From Antedon mediterranea (Eukaryota > Echinodermata > Crinoidea > Comatulida > Antedonidae), in assembly GCF_964355755.1 (NCBI RefSeq), contig NC_092672.1, positions 8,372,001 through 8,432,000 on the forward strand: a DNA stretch of 60,000 nucleotides. Reading direction: 5' to 3'. Both the position numbers and the translations under genes were made by a program. Position 1 is the stretch's first letter. Each line of letters begins with the position of its first letter. The notes beneath the pieces were generated by a model, which worked only from the letters and a program-made list of their open reading frames with translations, was not told the origin of the DNA and made no database searches. Shown here piece after piece: positions 1 through 13,500 of this stretch.

Positions 1-2979
1 TACCTTGTGCATACTAATTGTACACATTGCTAATAAATAGCCGCAAAGGTGAATCACAAACATGATTGACTGAACATTTGGATCATTGACTCTCTCTTGA
101 ACTATTATTTACATTTTGTTGGTGGTGAAAGTCATGTACAGAGTTAAATGTGTATTTATGTTGGGTACATGTGAGAGCAATCACTGCATTGTGGTCCTCG
201 TTGATGTGATAGAGATGTTTCTCCGAAGGAGGGATGAAACAAATTACTACCTGCTCCGATCCTCTCTAAATATGCCGGAGGATGCCCCACGGATGTACCC
301 ATACCATAGGTCTACTAAAGTTTGTGCTTTCCTATTGAATGGACACAAGATTCTTATAATTGATGTACAGCATGGATACTATCTTTTTATGTTTACAATT
401 AAAACCATGAAAGTATACAATTTAAAAAAACTCTAATTTCATACCTCCATGATTTAAACCATATGGTACGAAATAATACAAAATTGTGAATAGACCTACA
501 GTACAGTACTGTACTGTACAATTTAAATAGATTTGGAGATATAGTATTGTATGTAGAATATAAGAAGAACTGGGCCTAGTGTGAACTCTGCCTATTGTTA
601 AACTAGGTATATTGCGAATTACACATACTGTATTGTGACAGTGACACCAATAACAATGTCCTTTTGGGCATTGCCCTATTTTTTTTCTTAGATGTTAGTC
701 ACTTTACATTCACTAGTCGCATACCTTTTATAAATAGTTTGTTGTTGTTTTCTGATTCCCATGTTCCATCTTCATAATAAGAAAAAATAAATTGTTGTAA
801 AATGAAACATGACATGCTCACTATGCAAAAGATAAAAGCCCAGAGGGTGACATTTAAAACATCAAACTTTACCTAACCTCGAATTGACATTCTTTTAAGA
901 TCACTTGCAACAATTTGTAGGAAGAAATCTTGATATTATATTGTTTAATATTAAAATCGGAGAAACCAGATGATATCACAAGGTTTATAAATGAATAAAT
1001 AGAAAATGAATATTATAATAGGTTGTCACAGCAATACTTGTATGTTTTGTACATTATTATTCCTTATGTGACAACTACAGTATAACAATTCAATACAACA
1101 TTGCAAAATAACATTTAGGTTCTGTAGGTGGTAGAAACACACTAAATTAATATATGTATCTGATATTGTATTTATTGGGTGAAGGTAATATTTTATACAT
1201 GGTAATTGTAAGCAATATGAAAAGCATAATATTTAAATAAAGCTTTTATAAATAAATTTGCTTTTATATAAAACAAAGTTTGTAAAAATACTGGTATAGA
1301 TTATAAATCAACAAAAAAAGGAACCCAATTTGTGGTTAAATTACTTTTAATAAATTAAGATAGTTTAGAATAGATTGTATACTATAAAAGCACAAGAAGA
1401 CTACAATAACATTATGAGAATAATAAATATATTATATAATTAATAAATGTATTTAATAATATTAAAATTAACTAGGATAGGAGTTTAAATCACTTTCTTT
1501 TAAGTAATGGATATTCATTTTCTCCCTAGGATATCCATCCACAAAATAATAAATAACTGTAAATCATCCCTAGGAAAGTGTGTCATAATAGCACCTATGA
1601 ACTTGAACCCCTGGAGGCTTTCTACCAGTTAGCAACAGGATATATTTAATTAGGCTCCTGTGTTTACAGTTGAAGTTACTAATTGATTGGACATGCCTTG
1701 GGATGTTGGTTACCACCACACTTGGTGATATGTACTTTAATGTAGAACAAAACATATTGCAAAGAGCTAATAATACTTAATGGTGTGGATGGCTCAATAT
1801 TCACCCTATATACACTGCAGTATAACAAACTAACATTTTCTATTAGATTTTTCATAATAATTAATATATCCTACAACAAATATAGCTAATTAATGTTTGC
1901 TGGTTGTAAATTATAGTTATGGGGTCAATTATATTTTAATAGTTCAACTTTTTGTAAATAGAATTGATTAAATTAAACTGCCATCATTTGCTTGCTTGGG
2001 AGTTCTTTTGCTCATTTTGCTAGTTAGACCTTTACAAACTACTTTAAGTTACCAAAGGGTTGATAGTAGATTTTAAAAAGATTATAGCCCAGTAGCTCTT
2101 TACGGCAGAGAAGAATTATGTATTATTTCATCTACAATAAAAGCCCATTAAGGACCAACCAAATTCTCCCCTTATGGGATATATCCCCTGAATAATATTA
2201 TTATAATGTATTGTTTGTATTCCTCTTAAATAGGGATCCCTTTAATAGGGGTGTCCCAAAGGAGGAGTTAAATATTGTATGGGATAGAATCATTAAAGAA
2301 GACAAAAAAAGACCAAAAAAATGGTGACTAAGCACAGTGAAATTTAGGCCTTACATGCACAGTAATTTATAAATACTTATCAAATTACATGTGGTTATTA
2401 ATCAAACAATATTTATAGAAATTGAAATAGTAATTTTAAGAGCCAACAATTATGATTTATTGTAGGATTTGGGAAGGAAACAGTTCAGGTGTTCAAAACG
2501 AACGTGATATCTTGAACTACTGTAGACTATAGTGTACAGTATCCTACAGTATGTTATAGGTGAAGGAATCAGAAAAACTGTATTCAACCAATCACAGCAC
2601 TGATAGTCCATTAGACAATTAAACCAATCATTTCATCTCATTAGAATAGTCTAACATATAACAAGGCTCATGAACTTGTTCTGGACACTAATGTACATAA
2701 GATCAGAGATTCAATAGATTTATTTGGTTTTTAGTGTGGAGATCAGTAACTTTAAATCTGCAAAAAAATAGGACTTAAGAACGCAGTCAAGTTTTATTTT
2801 AAAAGCTTCTTGTAATTTCAGGTCAGTTGGAATATGTTATACATATTTATGATATATTTAATTGAATTTATGATATTTATTTAATTAGTCACTGCATTTT
2901 ATTTTATCATATATTAACTTTTTGACCTTAATGGAAAGTAATTTTACGTTTTTCAATTGAAATACCCTATAACTCTATT

Positions 2980-3112
2980 CAGTGGCGTAAGTCAGTGGGC
3001 AAAGGCTGTTGGTTTAGCATTCATAGGGGCCCTGCAACGCTGGGTAGTTGCATTGCACTGCTCATGCTCTGACACCCTGGGCTTAGCCAGTAAGCACTTA
3101 GTTATGCCACTG
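2980..3112. mobile_element. Short hAT-like MITE
   Basis: The left end CAGTGGCGTAA and the right end TTATGCCACTG are inverted repeats with one mismatch. The 8 bp flanks are ACTCTATT on the left and ACTGTATT on the right, an 8-bp target duplication with one mismatch. CAGTGGCGTA-type ends with 8-bp duplications are typical of hAT elements. The 133-bp element has no coding capacity; the 64-aa open frame across it is incidental. Confidence 0.7.
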
Positions 3113-4755
3113 ACTGTATTGCATCTACCTGTATACACCTCAATACTGTAATCATACCAAAACACTAACAGTTTGTTAAATGTATGCTCAAACTCTACCT
3201 TTAAATTTTAAATGTTACAATACACTTGTTTACACCTGAGTGTTTTATGTGCCATTTATTGTCACTGATGTATATACAATGGTCACACTCCATAAAATTT
3301 CTTTCTCATTTCTAACAGCCTGTCTGAACATGACCAGGTACTATAGTAATATTTTATGGCTGCTAAGTATCACCTTATTATTTAACATTCAAGAACAAAA
3401 ATAAATATTTCCTCATTTAACCTACAATCCAGTGCCTTCTGATGTTTACCTCGTTGCAATTGAACTTTTGAAAATCTGCTGAAAGTTATGCATTATAGGC
3501 TTGGTTTCTTCCCTCAAATTGAAAAAAAATTTTGAACATAAAATATACTGATTGAATATAGTTTCTACAACTCAATTGCACAAAGGAGGTACAGTAAATA
3601 AAAACAAATTTTAGTTTAAATTAAATAGATAACCTTCTTTAAATAAAGACACTCTATTTTAGGGGTCACCCCTATATAAGAGGCACATTCCCGTCAAATG
3701 AGTGATGGGAAAAATATATTTTAACACTAGTGACTCAACCCCTATTCAGGGGACACCCTTTAAAGGGGACACTTGTTGGATACTGAAGGTGTACCCTTAA
3801 TAGGAGGTTCTACTGCATTTTTAAAAGAAATAAAAAGTAAAAAAGGCATATACTGTAGCTCCAAAATTTGAAACTACCAATTTTTATTTATTGTTTAATA
3901 TTATCTCCAATATGGTATGGCTGATACTGATCTCCTTTAATCTTGTGTCCAGTTTATCATCAGCAATAACATGTACACTTGGGATTCACATAGGATGTTA
4001 ACGTTCTCTCATAAATTGAGGAAGAGAACATAAAAATTTGAATTTCTTTGTTTCAGCTTGTATTACCTCGTTACAAGAGACACTGTATTGCTATGCAGTA
4101 GGTCAGTAGTCTCTCTGCTCATTATAAATTCATAAATACATTTTCAATAATACACTATATATTTCTTTGTATTGCAATGATGCGTGTTTTTCAATTATTG
4201 TAGTACTTCATCAAACATGGCCAACATAAAATAACATTTTATTTAAAACTCAAGAGGCCCCTCTGTAAATGAGTATTTCCAATAAATCACACCAAAAGTA
4301 ATTTTATTTTAATACTGTCAGACAGAATTTCTTTGTTTAAAAAAGCCTTTTTAATTGGTAATTGTATATAATCTTACAGCAAAAAAAACCAATTTATTTT
4401 GGCATCCACATCTCTTTGTTTCATTCCTACATCCTCTTTGGGCACCTGGTCTTACAAGTTAGATAATTACCGATAATTATTATAATAGAAAAGAATGAAT
4501 GTATGGTGATTAGAAATTAATTTATTATTTATGAAAAAAACACCAAGTGATTTATTCTAAATCCGGGCACATGCTTTTAGCTAAGTACAAGTTAATTAGT
4601 AACCCAGATCTGACAAAAGTAACTTAAAAACAGGCTTTAGTGCATTGTTGATGTATTTAAAACAGATTGTATACTTCCAATGATGCCAAAATGACACATC
4701 TTGTTCTTTTATCATTGACATAATTTCTGCATGGTGATAGCCTTTCCAAACTGAA

Positions 4756-4995
4756 CCCATCTTCTGCCCTATGAAGCTATACCAGTGATTGCTGCAATCT
4801 CTTTAGTCTTTATTGTTCTTAATATATATTTAGGCAAATTTGCCATGGATAACAACCCATCTTCTGCCCTATGAAGCTATTATCCAGGCTATGTTAGCGA
4901 ATGTCGCAATCTCATCTTTTGTCTTTATCGTTCTGGCAAGGTGTCTTTCCCATCTCTATTTCTTTGTTTGTTTTTTTTTATATATTTAGGCAAAT
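4756..4995. repeat. Imperfect tandem duplication, about 100 bp offset
   Basis: A 25-bp string starting CCCATCTTCTGCCC occurs at 4756 and again at 4856. In both copies it is associated with a TATATATTTAGGCAAATT block (about 4825 and 4978) and with 'tctttagtcttta / tcttttgtcttta' sequence. The copies are diverged and no function is implied. Confidence 0.55.
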
Positions 4996-5016
4996 TGCCA
5001 AGGATATCCATTAAAT

Positions 5017-5170
5017 TGCCAATCCCGTTCTCAAGACAAAACATATACACAAGATGCTCTACATAAACAAAGTCTCATTAGATTGTCTTTGGTAGTGGAG
5101 TTGTAATTTGTCATTAGAAAATATCCATATGACACATGACACATGACACAACTCCACTCAACTTTTCTTG
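5017..5170 (-). mobile_element. SINE-1 body fragment
   Basis: The block AAGACAAAACATATACACAA followed by GATGCTCTACATAAACAAAG is the reverse complement of the body of the SINE at 7653-7884, and the same block recurs at about 54590. The tRNA-like head is not well preserved here. Confidence 0.5.
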
Positions 5171-7024
5171 ATTTTTATATTAATTATTATATAAATATTT
5201 ACCTCTAGTTTGGAATTATATGAATACTACTCATCACCTTATGTTATTGTCTGGGTAAATTGACCAATCCCCTTCTCTTTGAGGTAAGAAACGCAATGAC
5301 AAGAATTTAAAATATACTAGCTCCTACTAATGCATCCGGATACATTTTTTTTTCTCCATAAGCAGGACACATAAACAATCAACGGCACTATTGATTTGTG
5401 AATTTTAACCATCATACTAAAACTTAATCCTAACTATTAAAATACAATCCAGTTTATTTCCAGTTACACATTGATTATATATTTTTTCCGGAAATTTTAA
5501 ATTAAAATGAAGACATAGTACTTTTCTTAACCTTTATTCCACAACTTCACCTGCCCATATTTTTTTGTAACAAATTGCTTTCCTGTGTTTCTCTTTGTCT
5601 GGAAGGTAATGAAATTGAAACATCATTTTTATCAGCAACAAATATCATAAATCAGACGTAAATGGACATTACAAAGTTCATCCATTCAAGGGTCAATCAG
5701 GATTCATCAGATTACAAATGACACTGCAGACCGACTCTTTCTTCCTATTTCCCTCCTGCTGGCTGAAAACCACATAGGGTTGGTTTAATGATGGAGATAT
5801 TATTATGCAATTAGATTATGCTCCATGGTACAACATTTACGCATGTGTTAATTTAACAAAATAATGCATTGCACCAAAGTGTACTGTAGGCCTAATTATT
5901 GAAGTCATTTTCACCCAGTTTTGTTGAAACAAATACCTTTTTAAATCCTTGGTGGTACCATGCTAATTAAACAATCTAAATTACTTAATTTTGGGATAGT
6001 TGTTACTGTAGTTGGGGATTGCACATGCCCATTGTCCTGTCCTGTGTCCCGTTTGTCTTTGTCCCTTCGTTTTGTGTCCCAGGAAGATCCTGTATCTTTC
6101 TGGGATCCTGCCTTCTTTCTTTTCTCCCCAGATGATGTATTTTATTTTGAATTGAATTGTGTGTGACTCTGACTCCCCCTCCACCACTTCCCCCTCCATC
6201 ACACTCCTGTCTTGTCCAGTTAGAGGTTGAAATAGGTGATGGTCAAGAGTATTACTTTACCAGCTTTACTAAAACAGTATACAGTCATTTCAATGGAATT
6301 TATTAATTGTCATTAAATAATTGTATGTGTTTTGTATCTTATTCAGGTATTATCATAATTTAGGGATTAACTTAAAATTGCTCTGCCATCAGAAAACTAG
6401 AATTGAAATATGATATTAATATATTATATTGATAATATTATTGAAAATAAACTTGAAAAGATCATATCTTCAATAGAAAGTACTATATACTACTACAGTA
6501 CATCCATACTACAGCAGGAGCCATCACAATCATGCAAATAATTATGGTGCATTTATCTTACAATATTTGTAAAATAATCAGTAAAACTTTTATTTCTATA
6601 AATTTTAAATTGAAAGGATTTTGATAAATATTTTTGTTGTAAAGATGTATTGCTTTAATGTCATCTATCTATAGTGAAATATAAAGTTACAACATAAAGT
6701 ATTAGTAATATCTAATACATTAGAAATACTATATTTGATGGGTGGATGTGAATGTCACAAAATAGTTTTAAGTTACAGAACATTGACTTTAAAGCATTGC
6801 CAGTATAAATGTATGACATACATCATCAAAATCATAAACAATTCTTCGACATAAAATTATTAACATTTGAAATTTTATTTAAATACAGTAATAAAATGCA
6901 TTAAAAAAAAGCAAAAACAAAAAAGGCAAATAAAACAACTTTTTCTTCATTTACTACTGTATTATTTTATAGTAAGAGGATAAATGTTGTTAAATAATTT
7001 GATATGATCCCAAAAAACTATTAG

Positions 7025-7125
7025 TAGAGCTGTAGCTTGGTGGTTTATTGTGCTTGCCTACCAATCTCCAAGGGCCGGGTTCAATCCTAACGTAGTGCCA
7101 GGGTGGTAACTCACCACTGCCACTC
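7025..7125 (+). mobile_element. SINE-1 tRNA-like head
   Basis: GAGCTGTAGCTTGGTGGTTT resembles a tRNA A box, and GGGTTCAATCC about 35 bp later resembles a B box. The head matches the better preserved copy at 7653, but the body and 3' hairpin are absent. Confidence 0.5.
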
Positions 7126-7451
7126 TCTAAGCATCAAATGAGATTAATTATAAATTAAATATTTGAATTGATGTTTCATTACAGTTCGTCCATTAATCAA
7201 AATTTATACATATTATTTATGTTTCAGTTTAAATAAATATTTACATATTATTGTACAGCAGGCATAATTATTCAAATATATTTTATTGATCGAGTTTGAA
7301 TTTTTGTTTGAAAACCAAGAAGTATTGCCCTTTTAAATTGAGCTTAGGAAATTAGTCTACAAACCACACAGTCTGCTACTTTTAATTTCCAAGCATTTAC
7401 AACATCTTAAAAGCATTTTACGCTAATGATGTGATATTTTTTGTTTTGCAG

Positions 7452-7556
7452 ATATTACCAAACAAGGTCATGGCAGATGATATACTCTCACTGACAGTAA
7501 AGTGCTCATTTTACAAGGAGGGTTGCAAGTGGCATGATAAACTCAGATCATTACAG
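7452..7556 (+). CDS. TRAF4: TRAF4 exon a: RING-to-finger linker and first finger start
   Basis: The acceptor is TTTTGCAG and the donor CAG|GTAG. It has 35 codons in phase 0 at both ends. It contains VKCSFYKEGCKWHDKL, the C-x5-C start of the first TRAF finger; the His/Cys partners follow at the start of the next exon. Confidence 0.88.
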
Positions 7557-10500
7557 GTAGTTTATATAGTAGACTAGTCAACTAAAAGACAGTGTTTAGT
7601 ATTGTATCATCTATAGAGAGTTAAGTGGCTGAGTGATACGGTAGGGGCACACAGTGGAGTTGTGGCTTGGTGGTTATGATGCTTGGCTACCACTCCAAGG
7701 GTTCAAGTCCCGTCAGGATTTTTTCTAAGGACACAACATTTTTACAATTCCCCTTCCAAACATAACTTTGTTTATGTAGAGCATCTTGTGTATATGTTTG
7801 TCTTGTGAACATCTGAGGGTCCCTAATGATCAGCAATTGCTAGATGGATCACCCTCATTAAATATGGTCAACAACAAAAAAAATACAGCCATAAAATGGG
7901 AACAGGTTCAAGACTCTACATGACCATAGTTCTGGTATTTTTGGATAAGGACTTAAAACTGGAGGTCCATTATACAGATCTGCCTTGTGTAAACTTTATA
8001 AAAACCAGTGCATCTTTTGGAAGAGAACTGAAAGGTTTCCTATATTGAAAATAAACAAAGTTGCGGCTCCTCAAATTTTACAAAAATGAATACAATAAAG
8101 CATTTAATTAACAAATATATGGATCTGTACAGAATGTATTATGTTACTTATTGTTTGCTGTGATTATTTCTTCATTACTACATACTGTACACTATATGTA
8201 ATATACAGACACGTTCCTGTTACTAATTATGTCCAACTAAACCAGCATAATATACCATCTATCAAAATTGATTAACTGTAAAACGATGTGAGATTTGCGA
8301 GATACAAAATGCGTAACTTGCGACAAAACGCATGTAAAATGATTTGATTTGGCAGGTCGTTCGGGAATGTAGTTGATTTGCTAATGCATCATGAGCATTG
8401 CGTGTTTATTAATGTGTTGGTACTCAGTTAAAAGTGTCTACTGTACATCTGATGTATTACTAGCTAATGGGAAAATGTAATTTATTATCGCAAGGAATTG
8501 ATAAGGCATTTAAAAGACAAGATTATACAAATTTCATAGGCTAAGTTAATACATCATTATCTCTAGTTTATATTCTGATATTAGCAAGCCCATAGCAATG
8601 CATGATGGCTACAGTTTTTGATCAATGTAGCCAGAGAAGTAGAAGTAGTAGGGCTTGATGTCAAAATGTTAAGGGTTACGTGGTGGGTGAAAAAACCCCA
8701 GTTCTTTCAGGAGGTACCCAGTGTTTTGAGGTAGATACTGTGTTATAACATGGAGGAATTAGTTTAGAGTTTCTTCCATGGTTATAAGTAGGCTTGCAAT
8801 GGAAGATTTTGGCTGGGTGGAAGACTTCCCAGCACAATTAAGCTCTGTAAACTAGAAAATTTTTATTTAAAAAACAAGCTCTGTCTACAGTACACTATCA
8901 AACTATTTTTACAAAAAAAGTGTGATGTGCCTAAATATGGTAGTGATAAGCCCAAATATAGCGGTGATATGACATCATCATGTCCATATATGGGCACATC
9001 ACATTTTTTTCACATAATGTTTGATAGTGTAGAGAGAGCTTTACATTCATGTTTGATGATTTTTGATATATAAATTAATATAGTGCATTATTGTAGAGCT
9101 GAGCCTTCTTTCAAGCTTAACTTTTAATTAATTAATTTTTCTAGACTCATCTTGAAACATGTGAATACAACTTAATCCCGTGTACTCACAATTGTGGTGC
9201 TATGGTTGCCAGAATGTTAATGAACGAACACTTCCGTTATGATTGTCCCAAGCAACGCTCTAAGTGCGAGTTTTGTGGTGGAGATTTCCCAGGAGATAGG
9301 TTACAGGTAAAGTATGGTTTTTATTTTTAAGGAATTCATAGTAAAAAGTAAAAAGTTAAAAAAAAAAAAAATGGAGATGTACTGTACAGTAATCGATCGG
9401 ATCAGTGCTAACATTCTGAGCAATAAGACTACGATCTGTAGGTTGTAGATTCAATCCCTACCAGACAACTTGAATATATTAAATTGAGTATTTGGTACTA
9501 AACATTTATTCTTTTATTCTGCGAAAAAAAAAAAAATAAATAAATTTGTTTATTCAGGTATAAATCCAAAGGCAAATTACTTGGAAAAATTACAATGCTT
9601 TATATATAAACACATAAGGCACAGAACATTAATTCTAAACCGCCTGGTGATATACTGAAATTTAATTAAATTAAATTAAAACGATAAAGAAGGGGAAATC
9701 TGTATATATTCAGGTATAAATAAATATAAACAATAAAGGTGAAGTTTCAGTGGTATGTCAGTATTAAATTAAAAAGTTTGTTGTAAAAGGTCAATGCAAA
9801 CTAATAGAAATAACAACAACTTGTTTACACTTGGTGTTGAACCCATAGTACAGTGCAGTATTGTCAATAGCAGTATAATTACTTCTAACAATTAAACATA
9901 AACAATTACAATTTTCAAAATATAACGGTTTTCTCAAAAGCTCTCATTTAAAAAACACAATAGAAGTAAAAAGAAATGTCAATATACCTCGATCCTATCA
10001 TCTGTAAAAAAACCAATCAACATACCTCAGAGCATTATTTTAATGCCGAGTTATTGAACCTGATTTAGAACAATAAGTAATCATTGAAAGGGAAAGATTA
10101 AGGCTAATAACCTATTGATTTAAACCAATAGCTGCATAGAAACATGGAGCTCCATGATAGAAACAATAGTTATTGTAATTACACAATGGTTTGATTTTAG
10201 TCGGTAGACTGAAAGTAAATGACAATCAATTGTATTGTTTGTAGTAGTGTCATCATCATCATCATCTGTGTTGGGGAGTCAATATCAGTTGTTTCTTTGT
10301 TGCTTATGCCTCATTCTGTAGTAAGCCTGCTTTGTAGATAGATGCATTCGATTACAGTATACTGATATTGGATATTCCAATTAGAATTAAGTGTTAATTC
10401 TAATTCTGTATAGATCCTATTCATTGGAATTATAGTACGGTATACATCCTAAAATAATGGTTTGTAAGATTTTTAACTGCTTAGATTATGTTGCCTGTTT

Positions 10501-13500
10501 TTGTAGTTTAAACCATTTACTTACAAAATACTTTGATTAAGCATTTGATTGTGATAGGCTGATAGTGATACTGGATTTCATTAGACTCAAGTGTTTGGAT
10601 TCAAGTATTTTTATCTTAATTTTTTTTTTCAAATGGAAACAAAAGTTTATCAATCATTCTGTATGTCCATCACTGGGTCACCATGGATTAGACAATATTA
10701 TTAATGTAGGATATTAAGTGAAAACAAGTGTTTTTATTGTAGATTTACCTTTATAATAGGGTGTATATTTTGCCAGACCTTTTCTAGAATTGTTAGACAT
10801 TACATACAGTATGTACACTACGCTTATTAATTAAGAATGATGTTTTGTATTCATCTTGGTTTACATACTATACACCTAGTAGTCAGTTTCTTTGTTGTTG
10901 AAATTATTCTGTCGAAGACCTGGTTAGACAGACTGGTAATTAGAATTCGCATACTCACAGCCAGCGACATATTTAAATTAGAAATGGTAATGAAGATTTT
11001 CATCAGTATTGGTTTATAAATTTGTTTAAAATGTGATTTAAAATGCAACACAAAGTAATTTAATGTCTTCATTGTAGGCATACTGTGCACTTTTTTTTAA
11101 CATAATGTGATATCTTTGAAGTGGCGATTGAAATTTTGCAACTTTAGTGAATATTGGCCAGAGTCCCCATTTGTTGTTGATTTCATTTTCAATCATTTTT
11201 GTACAATTGTTTCAGAATACAGGACGAATTGACCATCATTCACAACAAAATTCCAATTGCGAGGCCTACTGTATATTTTTTTGGATGTATTTTTAAATAA
11301 TAATATCCTGGATTTATAAAGCTCCTAAAGTTGTGAAACCTCTTAGCGCTGTACACATTATTACTACTGTCATTTTTTTATCAAACAAGTATAGGAACAT
11401 AACACGCAAATTTGTGTTTTGACCATACCAGGTATCCATTCCATTTGTACATGGGTGGAGAGAGGCAAATTTTTTTGGATAGAATTTATCACTAGTAGTA
11501 GTACAGTATATAATGTAGAAATTGAGAATACAGTGTTTGTTAATGTCAATCGGTCTTTTCTTTTTCTTCTACGGTATACAGTAGGTATATTTTTACCTAT
11601 TCTGAAAGTTACATGTTGAACAATTCAAGTTAAATGCAAACTGAAACCAATATTTTTTGGATGTATTTTCTTTGATAGAATTTCTTCAGTAGTATATGTT
11701 TAGACGTTGGAAATAGTGTGTTCATTATTGCCAATCACTCTTTTATCGTTCTGCTATCTGTTTATTATGACCTGTTCTGTAAAAGCTATGATGATTTATT
11801 CTTCAAAATTATAGCTTTTGATAATTTCTTATATGGTTGTATATTGTATTATCATATTATAGAGAGTATCTTTTAAGTAACGAATCCTGCTCTTGTGTAG
11901 GCAATCAATCATAATTACATAGCATGATATTGCTATTGGAATCAAGTGCTTGTTTATCACAATGTTTTCTGTTGTAGTCAAGAATAATAATAGCTACAGT
12001 ATTATTGTAAAATGCTCCGAGGTGCATTTTAAATTCTGTAGAAAAACATATATGGTTGACATTTGGATTAAAAAAAATGTAATATGTAGATTTACTCTTT
12101 AGACACACAGTATATAATTGACATACTGGAGGATGGTTATGTCTGTAATTAAAATATGTAGCATACGGTACCATTCAGTTTTCGGAAGACATTCCTATTT
12201 AATTTATTTAATGTTTTAAAACTATAGCTAACCACAAATCAGCTGAACATTCCTGTAAAGGGGACGCTTTGTCTATCTATACACAATAGTACTTGTTATA
12301 TGATCAATTTCAATTTTATTTAGTGATGTTTTGTATCTACAACTGTAGCGTATACAGTATCTGAGAAACAATCCATATTCAAAATGCAACACTAACTAAA
12401 ACAAACACATGTTTTTTTTTTCTAGGCTCATTCAGGAAACTGCCAATATGAGTTAATGTTTTGCGAGAACAAATGTGGTGGAGAGTTACAGCGAAGGTTT
12501 CTCAACAAACACATGTTGAATGAATGTCCAAAACGCACCGTGCCATGTAAATATTGCCTCAAAGACTTTGTATGCGACACGCTGCAGAATCATTTGCATC
12601 AGTGCCCGCGCTATTTGGTGTCATGTCCAAACAGATGCGAACAAAAAAAGATTGCACGCGAAGATATGGAAAGACATGTTCGAGAAACGTGTTCAACGTC
12701 TGTTGCTACGACGTGCCCATTCAGAGAACATGGTTGTAAATTTCGGGTAGGTACCAGTTTTTTCTTTAGCTGACATAAGGTTTTTTCTTATCGTGTGTGA
12801 AGTCACATTGTACAGTAATTAATTAACAAATCCAGAATTAGCAGTTTGATCAAGAAAGACTAATGTAACACATGTATTAGATATGCAAATATGCCTATAT
12901 TAAATTAGGAAAGATTTCTCAATGTATTCATGTTTATTTTGAGTATTGCGTGCCTAGCTTACTTGAATAAACCGACAATAGCCCATACTCTCCTGATATC
13001 AGGAAGTTGATTCAAAAACAGTTCTTTACCATCCCTCTATGATAATGGACTGATCATAATTACCCTATGTTGTGTTTAATTTACAGGGCTCCAGATTCAA
13101 TTTAGAATCACACATAAAGGAAAATACAAGTCAGCATTTAGTTCTTGTCTGCGAAGTAGTTAGAAGACAAAAACGACAAATTGATTCGCTCTCAAACAAA
13201 TTACACACGCTCAACACAAGCATGAACGGTACTCTCCTCTGGCGAATCACAGATTATGCTTCAAAGTTTGCATCAGCTAAAAGCACACATGGCGTGGAAC
13301 TGCGAAGCTTACCGTTTTACACAAGTCAATACGGTTATAAATTACAAGCGACTGTTTTTTTGAACGGGAACGGTTCGGGTGAAGGAAATTCTTTTTCGCT
13401 TTATATAAAGGTTCTTTGCAGTGAGTACGATTCATTGTTACCGTGGCCTTTCACATTGCCAATAACTTTCACGCTGATGGATCAAAGTGACCCACCGAAT

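Larger units (their letters stand above)
1..7451. other. Noncoding DNA upstream of the first visible TRAF4 exon (probably a TRAF4 intron)
   Basis: AT-rich sequence with no exon that I can recognise. The first visible TRAF4 exon begins with a splice acceptor and lacks the RING, so this stretch is most likely intron. It holds a hAT-like MITE (2980-3112), a 100-bp-offset duplication (4756-4995) and two tRNA-SINE pieces. The 106-residue open frame at 116-436 resembles no family I know and has no splice or repeat support. Confidence 0.55.
7557..9144 (+). other. TRAF4 intron
   Basis: GT-AG intron. It contains SINE-1 (7653-7884) and a palindromic MITE (8876-9042). I see nothing else in it. Confidence 0.85.

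Noticed and set aside
116-436. 106-residue open frame near the left edge
   Set aside because: No domain, no recognisable similarity, no splice-site support and AT-rich codon use like the surrounding intron; chance open frame.
12520-12750. Two additional plus-strand frames within TRAF4 exon c
   Set aside because: Out-of-frame shadows of the zinc-finger coding sequence.
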